Below are positions 1 to 5,445 of a stretch of 48,150 nucleotides of DNA, one piece after another. The stretch lies in NCBI GenBank assembly GCA_009928665.1, contig SACF01000031.1, forward strand, positions 1 through 48,150, in the 5' to 3' direction. How positions within the stretch are numbered: position 1 is the stretch's first letter; the number at the start of each line of letters is the position of its first letter. The stretch is from Alphaproteobacteria bacterium (GTDB taxonomy: Bacteria > Bacteroidota > Bacteroidia > Bacteroidales > FEN-979). The notes under the pieces were generated by a model, which was given only the letters and a program-made list of their open reading frames with translations, searched no databases and had not been told where the DNA came from. Made by a program: the position numbers and the translations under genes.

Positions 1-43
1 TTGCCTTGAATTCTGCGCTAAATGTTCTTCTTGATCTTTTCAT
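1..43 (-). CDS. IS3-family transposase OrfA, first codons only (continues past the window edge)
   Basis: Reading the minus strand from the ATG at 43-41, the 14 visible codons give MKRSRRTFSAEFKA. That is the characteristic start of IS3-family OrfA, the helix-turn-helix protein that is frameshifted onto OrfB to make the DDE transposase. The start lies 55 nt inside a sequence that looks like an IS3 terminal inverted repeat (71-98), which is the usual distance. The rest of the element lies beyond the left edge, so its completeness and subgroup cannot be judged. The family call rests on recognising the N-terminal motif together with the adjacent terminal repeat. Confidence 0.72.
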   Translation of the reverse strand, partial: MKRSRRTFSAEFKA

Positions 44-70
44 ATGACAGAAATTTTAAAATTACAAAAT

Positions 71-98
71 TCCTGTCCAGTTTTTTTAGACCATCACA
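71..98 (-). mobile_element. Terminal inverted repeat of an IS3-family element
   Basis: On the minus strand the sequence from 98 begins TGTGATGGTCTAAAAAAACT and continues GGACAGGAA. It starts with TG and has the ACTGGACA core typical of IS3-family ends. The interrupted recombinase gene matches its family up to residues VTT immediately before this point and is nonsense after it, so 98/99 is the insertion junction. Confidence 0.62.
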
Positions 99-1169
99 GG
101 TTGTTACCGGTCCCAGTTCCAATGATCTGCAAATTCGCTTCATATTCCTGTTTATCGTCTGGACAGTTTGTTGTATTGCCCGGTATTCATCCTCAGGAGT
201 AATACCAGTGACCAGAATCGGAAATATGTACTGATTCGCACTGGCTGGTTTATTCCCCCATAGGTCAATTATTTTGCCTATTGGCCGGATTACGGGGATG
301 TCAATGGGTTCTTGCTCGGTGACTGTTGCAGAAGTTTTAGCCCTGATCAGCACTATTTTTGCGTTTCCTTCGCTGTCGGTCTTAATATCGGAATATTTCA
401 ACCTCGCTATGTCTTTTATATTTATGCCGTTACACAGATAGGAAAATAGCCAATAGTCTCTGCTTCGTCGCTCAAAAGTTTCGATCGCATTATAGGCGGC
501 TATTCTGCTCACCTGGTCCATTGTCAACGCTTTTTTTATGTTCTTGCCCTTTGGTATTTGATACCTGCCTTTCCCAAATGGCGAAGTCAGCCCCTTGATA
601 ATTCCACGATTTGCATTGAATATGGTCCGCACATTTCGAAGGTATATGCCTATTGTTGTAACGCTATTTACTTTTTCTCTAGACTTGGATTCTTTATCCT
701 TAGTTTTCCATGTGATTGTACGCGGGCTCAACATCCACTGTTCGTATTTTTTCAGAAATGATGGGGTCACTTCTTTGAATTTCAGCTTGTCCTTGCCAGT
801 AAACTCTTTCAGACTGCTTATTGTGCATTCGAAGGTTTTTGCAGTGCTGATCCGTCCTTCCTGCTTTAGTTTTTTCACTTCATCTTCCATTTGACTGATA
901 ATGTCACCTTTATCTCTGCTTACGAAATATTCGGCCGTAAAAGTTTCAAATGTAAATTCCGGCACCCTGGCGATTGTGTTCTTCGCTTCATCTACGAAAT
1001 ATTGAAACATGGTCTTGTATGAATCGTATATGTCGCGAGGTTTATCCCCTTTTGCTTTAGCAAATTTAGCTTTTGAAAGTTTTATAGTCTGGCCGCCCAT
1101 CTTTCCGAATGCCTCCAGCAGGCGTGTTATGGTATCATTATTCTGTTTCTTATCGATCGGATACTTAAG
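99..1169 (-). pseudogene. Tyrosine recombinase/integrase, truncated at both ends by insertion sequences
   Basis: This is the middle of a Bacteroidota-type tyrosine recombinase that would integrate or excise a mobile element. The SAM-like core-binding domain is visible, followed by the start of the catalytic domain with the first catalytic arginine in the context IKDIARLKYSDI and a strand-borne lysine in RAKTSA. The gene stops matching its family after GPVTT, just before the HxxR box and the catalytic tyrosine, where an IS3-type end begins. At the other end the frame is open upstream of the ATG at 1100, coding for PIDKKQNNDTITRLLEAFGK, and closes at the IS21 left end. The arm-binding N-terminus is therefore also lost. 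The product cannot be an active recombinase. Confidence 0.85.
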
Positions 1170-1300
1170 TGGAAAAGCCGGTCAAATTGCCCCCCCTACG
1201 GCCGGTACAAATTAACCCCACCTAAAAGTACAAAAAATCGGGTTCTCGCCGGTTCAAATTGTCCCCCCCTCCGGCCGGAGCAAATTGCTCCCCCTTTTTG
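1170..1300 (+). repeat. IS21 left end with multiple transposase-binding repeats
   Basis: Four copies of a roughly 20-bp unit, GCCGGTnCAAATTGnCCCC or close variants, lie at about 1177, 1201, 1248 and 1273. IS21-family elements carry such multiple terminal repeats as transposase-binding sites. Confidence 0.7.
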
Positions 1301-1322
1301 ATCTTCTATTCTTGCCTCTGTT

Positions 1323-2924
1323 TTGCGACATTTTGAGATGAATGAGGTAGAATCTCTGTTACCAAATTCATTCAAAATGTCTAACAAACCAATTCGTATG
1401 ACGAAAGTAAAACAGATTTTGCAATGGCACTCAGAGGGTGTCGGCAAGAAGAAGATTGCCCTGCGCGCAGGGGTTAACCGTAACACAGTAAAGAGTTACA
1501 TCCGGCAGTTTATCTCGATGAACCGGCCGGTGGAAGAACTGTTGGCCATGCCCGACAAGGAACTGGAGGAGCAGTTTGCGGCTAAGCCTGTTTATGAGCC
1601 GGATGAACGCCTGAGAACCTTGACCGATCTCTTTTCGGAGATGGAGAAGAAGATCAAAAAGGGCTGGACCCGGCATCGGCTATGGGAGGAATACCGGGCT
1701 GAACACCCGGACGGATATGGCCTTACCCAGTTCAAGGTTATTTATCGTCAGTGGGCTCAGCGGATCAATGCTACGATGCATATCGAGCATAAAGCCGGGG
1801 ACAAGATGTATGTTGATTTTGCCGGTGACAGGTTGTCCCTAACGGATCCGCAGACAGGCGAAGTGGTGAAGGTGGAAGTGTTCGTGGCCATCCTCGGTTC
1901 GAGTCAGCTGACCTACATTGAAGCCGTGATGAACCAGCAGAAGGAGAACTTCATCCGGGCCTGTGAGAATGCACTGCATTACTTCGGCGGCGTCCCGCAG
2001 GCCATCGTTCCGGATAACCTGAAAGCAGCCGTGATCAAGAGCGATCGGTATGAACCCACGCTGAACGAGACCTTTCGTGACTTTGTCGAACATTACGGGG
2101 TGGCTGCCCTTCCGGCCGGTCCCTACAAACCTCGTCACAAGGCGTTAGTAGAAGGGGCCGTTAAGATCAGCTATACGACGATCTATCCGGTAGTGAGACA
2201 GAACACCTACACAACGCTCGAAGAACTCAACCAGGCTATCCTGACAGCCTTGGAAGCCCATAATAACCGCTGGTTCCAGGGACGCAACTACAGCCGGAGG
2301 CAACTGTTCGAAGAGATCGAGCGCACGGCGCTGCAACAGCTGCCCGTGTATCGATACGGGATCAAATCCAAACGGGTAGCCACAGTAATGAAAAACAATC
2401 ACATCTGCCTGGGCGAAGACAAGCATTACTACAGTGTACCTTACCGATTCATAGGCAAGCGGGTGAACGTGCTATACAATGCCGAACGTGTGGACATTTA
2501 CTTCCGCAACGAGCGGATCGCCTCGCACAAGCGTAATCCGAGACCATTTCTTTATACCACTGATCCCAACCACCTGGCGTCCAAACACAACTTCATGACA
2601 GATTGGACTCCTGAGAAGTTCATTGAAAGGGCTTTGGCGATCGGCGAGGATACCCGGCAATATATCGTCGAGATCCTGGGCAAACGTCAGCATCCCGAGC
2701 AGGCCTACCGCACCTGCCAGGGGATCCTTTCCCTATCGTCCAGAACCAGCAAGGAGAGACTGAATGCGGCCTGCCGCAGGGCAAATCATTTTGGCGATTA
2801 CAGCTATAAAACCATCGTGACCATCCTGCATAAACGGCTTGACTCTGTGCCTCTGGATCAGGAACAGGACAAGCCTGTCATGCCCATACACATGAACATA
2901 CGCGGTGGAAGCTATTATGCATAG
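1323..2924 (+). CDS. istA: IS21-family transposase IstA
   Basis: IstA is the DDE transposase that cuts and joins the ends of IS21 elements, working with the ATPase IstB. The N-terminus carries a helix-turn-helix in the context GVGKKKIALRAGVNRNTVKS. The integrase core shows the catalytic acids in YVDFAGD (about residue 165), IVPDNLK (about 231) and KALVEGAVK (about 277). A C-terminal beta-barrel-like segment follows. The length of about 530 residues is usual for the family. Related proteins begin near the ATG at 1377 (MSNKPIRMTKVKQIL), so that codon is a plausible alternative start; the longer start at 1323 is kept because nothing excludes it. The next gene, istB, follows after 85 bp containing a strong hairpin. 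Confidence 0.93.
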   Translation: MRHFEMNEVESLLPNSFKMSNKPIRMTKVKQILQWHSEGVGKKKIALRAGVNRNTVKSYIRQFISMNRPVEELLAMPDKELEEQFAAKPVYEPDERLRTLTDLFSEMEKKIKKGWTRHRLWEEYRAEHPDGYGLTQFKVIYRQWAQRINATMHIEHKAGDKMYVDFAGDRLSLTDPQTGEVVKVEVFVAILGSSQLTYIEAVMNQQKENFIRACENALHYFGGVPQAIVPDNLKAAVIKSDRYEPTLNETFRDFVEHYGVAALPAGPYKPRHKALVEGAVKISYTTIYPVVRQNTYTTLEELNQAILTALEAHNNRWFQGRNYSRRQLFEEIERTALQQLPVYRYGIKSKRVATVMKNNHICLGEDKHYYSVPYRFIGKRVNVLYNAERVDIYFRNERIASHKRNPRPFLYTTDPNHLASKHNFMTDWTPEKFIERALAIGEDTRQYIVEILGKRQHPEQAYRTCQGILSLSSRTSKERLNAACRRANHFGDYSYKTIVTILHKRLDSVPLDQEQDKPVMPIHMNIRGGSYYA

Positions 2925-2935
2925 ATCCTCCCGGA

Positions 2936-2976
2936 CAATCGCTGCGGCGCCCCAATGAGGCTGGCCGCAGCGATTG
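2936..2976 (+). promoter_or_regulatory. Perfect 13-bp stem-loop between istA and istB
   Basis: CAATCGCTGCGGC at 2936-2948 is exactly complementary to 2964-2976, with a 15-nt loop. No T run follows, so it does not look like a standard intrinsic terminator. It lies 12 bp after the istA stop and 33 bp before the istB ATG, where it could protect mRNA, attenuate transcription or set the istA:istB ratio. The function is inferred from position only. Confidence 0.6.
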
Positions 2977-3009
2977 ACCTTCAAGTTATCAACCCTAAAA
3001 CAAAAACGA

Positions 3010-3744
3010 ATGACTGAAAAAAACCTGCAAAGAATGAAACAGATGAAGCTCCACGGCATGGCCCGTGCCTTCCAGACCAGCCTTGAAAACGGCAACAGAG
3101 ACCGGTTCACGGCTGACGAGATGGTTGAGTTCCTGGTCAACAGCGAATGGGACGACCGATGCAACCGCCGCACGGAAAGGCGCATTCGTAGCGCCCACTT
3201 CCGCTACAAGGCAAACATCGAAGAGGTCCACTTCGATATCGAACGCAACCTTGATAAGAACCAGCTCTATCGTTTTGCCGAATGCACGTTCATCGGCAAG
3301 GCGGAGAACATCCTGATCACCGGCAGCACCGGTATCGGTAAAAGTTACATTGCTTCGGCCATCGGCAACCAGGCCTGTATGCTTGGCTTTAAGGTCTATT
3401 ACGCAAATACGGCCAAGCTGTTTTCCCTGCTCAAAGCAGCAAAGGCTGATGGGTCTTTTATGCGCGAGATCGCCAAGATCGAAAAGCAAGATCTTCTGAT
3501 CCTCGACGATTTTGGAATACAACCCATTGATAACCACAACCGGGCTGTACTGCTGGACATTATCGAGGACCGGCATGGAAAGCGCTCCACAATCATTACC
3601 TCCCAGTTACCTGTTGCACAATGGCATGAGGTGATCGGCGAACAAACCATTGCTGATGCGGTTCTCGACCGTATTGTGCACAATGCACACCGGATCGAAC
3701 TCGTAGGCGAATCACTCCGAAAGCGGCAAACCTTTCTAAATTAA
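3010..3744 (+). CDS. istB: IS21-family helper ATPase IstB
   Basis: IstB is an AAA+ ATPase related to DnaC that assembles on target DNA and activates IstA transposition. The Walker A motif GSTGIGKS lies near residues 105-112 and the Walker B motif LLILDDFG near 163-170. The N-terminal helical region (MTEKNLQRMKQMKLHGMARA) and a length of 244 residues are normal for the family. The ATG at 3010 is chosen because family members begin with this helix; an upstream in-frame TTG at 2974 would start inside the intergenic hairpin. It lies downstream of istA in the same orientation, forming the standard two-gene IS21 operon. Confidence 0.95.
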   Translation: MTEKNLQRMKQMKLHGMARAFQTSLENGNRDRFTADEMVEFLVNSEWDDRCNRRTERRIRSAHFRYKANIEEVHFDIERNLDKNQLYRFAECTFIGKAENILITGSTGIGKSYIASAIGNQACMLGFKVYYANTAKLFSLLKAAKADGSFMREIAKIEKQDLLILDDFGIQPIDNHNRAVLLDIIEDRHGKRSTIITSQLPVAQWHEVIGEQTIADAVLDRIVHNAHRIELVGESLRKRQTFLN

Positions 3745-3819
3745 TCGTAAAATATCAAATAGAGAAAGAAGAAGTATATTTGTATAACAAGAAACAGGAG
3801 TAGAATAGTGATCAAAAAA

Positions 3820-3907
3820 AAGTCAACCGGGGAGGGGTCAATTTAAACCGGCCAAGGGGTGGTCAATTTGGACCGGCCAAGAGGGGTCACTTTGAGCGGC
3901 CTATACA
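3820..3907 (+). repeat. IS21 right end with tandem transposase-binding repeats
   Basis: Three copies of a unit of the form GGGGTCAATTTnnACCGGCC lie in tandem and end in GAGCGGCCTATACA. They are the inverted counterparts of the left-end repeats. Just inside, at 3775-3782, TATATTTG matches the Bacteroidota -7 box and points outward; without a -33 partner its activity is uncertain. Confidence 0.7.
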
Positions 3908-3987
3908 CTTAGGCGTAAAAAGGAGGGCCAGTGGTTAAGGATTGCATACAGTTCCCCTTATACGGCGCGGGTTACGTCGTTCGTCGG

Positions 3988-3995
3988 CAAAGATA
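3988..3995 (-). promoter_or_regulatory. Possible minus-strand -7 promoter box, TATCTTTG
   Basis: The minus strand reads TATCTTTG, a full match to TAnnTTTG, pointing toward the IS21 element and the recombinase remnant beyond it. It may be the original promoter of the disrupted recombinase. Downstream there is only a 12-codon reading frame (start ATG near 3944) that stops at the IS border, so the missing N-terminus of the recombinase is not recognisable here. Confidence 0.3.
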
Positions 3996-4030
3996 ATTTT
4001 TTTTCTGTAAAAAGATAGGTTGTTTTATTG

Positions 4031-4057
4031 TTTGTCGATTTTTCTTTGTTATTTTTG
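4031..4057 (+). promoter_or_regulatory. Possible Bacteroidota promoter for the 4086 gene
   Basis: TTTG at 4031-4034 and TATTTTTG at 4050-4057 match the -33 TTTG and -7 TAnnTTTG elements. The 15-nt spacing is shorter than usual. The -7 box lies 28 nt upstream of the ATG. Confidence 0.35.
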
Positions 4058-4085
4058 CTTCTTAACATTTATAATAATACATATC

Positions 4086-4832
4086 ATGAAATTAAGATTA
4101 ATACTCATTACATTAATGCAAGTGGCATTAATGTGTTCGCTAAATGCACAGGATAGAATTGTACTAATCAATAACGATACAATTATCGCAAAGGTTATCA
4201 GCGTTGGATCGACTATTTCATACAAAAAATTCAATTTCACAGATGGCCCAACTTATGAGTTAAGCAAAAAAGATATCAATAAAATTATTTATCAAAATGG
4301 TGTAACTGAAAACTATTCAAATCTTAAAAAGCCGCGAATAAAAAAAAGAAGGCCATCCTTTATAGAAATGACTTTTGGCGATGCAATACTTATATCAAAA
4401 CCGAATAATTCTTATGATAAAAAAGCAGGTTACCAGTTTGACATCAACGGAGCTTGGTTTTTTGCACATAATGTTGGCATTGGCATAGATTATGGGATAG
4501 GTATTTATCCGTTTCAATATACTATAACCAATGCTTCTTTTGGTGTTTTCTGGAATATACCATTTTCAAAAACAACCTCACTGAAAGGAAAAATAATGGG
4601 AGGAATGTATTCTACTGATAATGGATTTGATGGAGGTAAAAAAACAGCACCTGGAGTAAATGTTGGAATAGGGACAAGATTTATTGTTATTAAACATTTT
4701 GGTATCAACGTTAATATCGACTATCACTACACTGAAACAAATATGCCAGTTGAATTTTACTTTGAATCAATAAATTTGAAATATACATTTCAACCTATTG
4801 TAGTTTCAGTTGGATTCTCTTATGTTTTTTGA
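4086..4832 (+). CDS. Secreted beta-barrel-like protein of unknown function
   Basis: The protein of about 248 residues starts with a signal peptide, MKLRLILITLMQVALMCSLNAQ, with a likely cut after the SLNA motif. A short N-terminal segment (DRIVLINNDTIIAKVISVGS) resembles the small domains found before some Bacteroidota outer-membrane proteins. The C-terminal two thirds alternates polar and aromatic residues, with glycine turns, and ends FSYVF, as in outer-membrane beta-barrels with a terminal aromatic. The ATG at 4086 is preferred because upstream codons would put a second hydrophobic stretch in front of a good signal peptide. The gene is visibly AT-richer than its neighbours and sits between an IS and a tRNA scar, suggesting acquisition. 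A strong terminator follows at 4881. Confidence 0.7.
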   Translation: MKLRLILITLMQVALMCSLNAQDRIVLINNDTIIAKVISVGSTISYKKFNFTDGPTYELSKKDINKIIYQNGVTENYSNLKKPRIKKRRPSFIEMTFGDAILISKPNNSYDKKAGYQFDINGAWFFAHNVGIGIDYGIGIYPFQYTITNASFGVFWNIPFSKTTSLKGKIMGGMYSTDNGFDGGKKTAPGVNVGIGTRFIVIKHFGINVNIDYHYTETNMPVEFYFESINLKYTFQPIVVSVGFSYVF

Positions 4833-4880
4833 GAATTTAGGAATATAATTGTTAATAATGACGACATTTTAAATGTTTAC

Positions 4881-4903
4881 CCCGGTCTCATCCGGGTTTT
4901 TTT
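4881..4903 (+). terminator. Intrinsic terminator after the 4086 gene
   Basis: CCCGG and CCGGG form a 5-bp GC stem around TCTCAT and are followed by seven Ts. It lies 49 bp after the stop codon. Confidence 0.7.
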
Positions 4904-4937
4904 ATGGCCCCTATCTTGGCAAATTTCTTGGCAAATT

Positions 4938-4972
4938 AAAAAAAGGGCCTCAGATCATTTTCTGAAACCCTT
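4938..4972 (-). terminator. Intrinsic terminator downstream of the tRNA-Pro fragment
   Basis: On the minus strand AAGGGTTTCAGA pairs with TCTGAGGCCCTT (two G-U pairs) around AAATGA, then runs into Ts. It lies just 3' of the truncated tRNA and probably belonged to the original tRNA-Pro gene. Confidence 0.65.
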
Positions 4973-4980
4973 GATTTTGT

Positions 4981-5045
4981 TGGTCGGGGTAGCAGGATTC
5001 GAACCTGCGACCTCCTGCTCCCAAAGCAGGCGCGTTAGCCAACTG
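4981..5045 (-). tRNA. 3' fragment of a tRNA-Pro (anticodon TGG) gene; probable integration scar
   Basis: The minus strand shows an intact anticodon arm (CCTGC, loop TTTGGGA, GCAGG; anticodon TGG), an intact T arm (GCAGG TTCGAAT CCTGC), the 3' acceptor strand TACCCCG and an encoded CCA. The 5' acceptor strand that should read CGGGGTA, and the start of the D arm, are absent: about 13 nt are replaced by unrelated AT-rich DNA. A 3'-only tRNA piece is the usual product of tyrosine-recombinase integration into a tRNA 3' end. By that logic the incoming DNA lay on the 5' side (positions above 5045) and the original downstream terminator was kept on the other side. It cannot fold as a working tRNA. 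Confidence 0.8.
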
Positions 5046-5445
5046 ATTAATAATCTCTTACAATCCACTTCAAAGAACTTTCATTTGTACTCAACCTCGA
5101 TGGTCACGATTTGGTAACACAACTCCCATCGTTAAGAACTAATTTGACAATACAAAGGTAATACTTCAACAATTGAGGATGGCTTAACGAAAAATGTTTT
5201 GTTTTATACACACGCAAATTGCTCGATATGCTGTGCCAAGAAAGGAGTATCGAAATTATTAAGGTATATTATGTTGTTATTTAGTAAGATACACAACGGC
5301 TCAATTCTAATGGTAAAAATTCTTGTTGACATCCACTACGATATAGTTGTATATTGCAGTCCTGAATTTATTGGACTTGCCTCCTGAAAAATTCTGAAAA
5401 ACACTTTTGAGAGTCCTGAGGGTTCTGGTGCTCCCCGCAAGAAAC
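5046..5445. other. AT-rich intergenic stretch with no supportable gene
   Basis: No convincing coding region is present on either strand. The minus strand carries TACCTTTG at 5161-5154, a match to the Bacteroidota -7 box, directed toward the tRNA fragment. The plus strand has TTGACA at 5322 followed by TATATT after 18 nt, a sigma70-like arrangement of unknown relevance. The stretch is probably debris of the element that integrated at the tRNA. Confidence 0.4.

Larger units (their letters stand above)
1170..3907 (+). mobile_element. Complete IS21-family insertion sequence
   Basis: The element contains istA and istB flanked by multiple terminal repeats. The left end begins TGGAAAAGCCGGTCAAATTG. 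The right end, read inward on the minus strand, begins TGTATAGGCCGCTCAAAGTG. Both run into further copies of a GGCCGGTnCAAATTGnCCCC unit, as expected for IS21 transposase-binding ends. The flanking hexamers are CTTAAG on the left and CTTAGG on the right, a possible target duplication with one mismatch. Both genes are uninterrupted, so the copy may still be active. The exact boundaries are inferred from the TG...CA ends. Confidence 0.8.

Noticed and set aside
3908..4020. Possible integron attC site in the GC-rich stretch right of the IS21 element
   Set aside because: The sequence has GTTAACG-like and GGCG-rich words, but no pair of RYYYAAC and GTTRRRY boxes in the right orientation could be found, and no integron integrase is present.
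5322..5351. sigma70-type promoter (TTGACA, 18 nt, TATATT)
   Set aside because: Bacteroidota use a different housekeeping consensus and no gene starts downstream. In AT-rich DNA this match is easily fortuitous.
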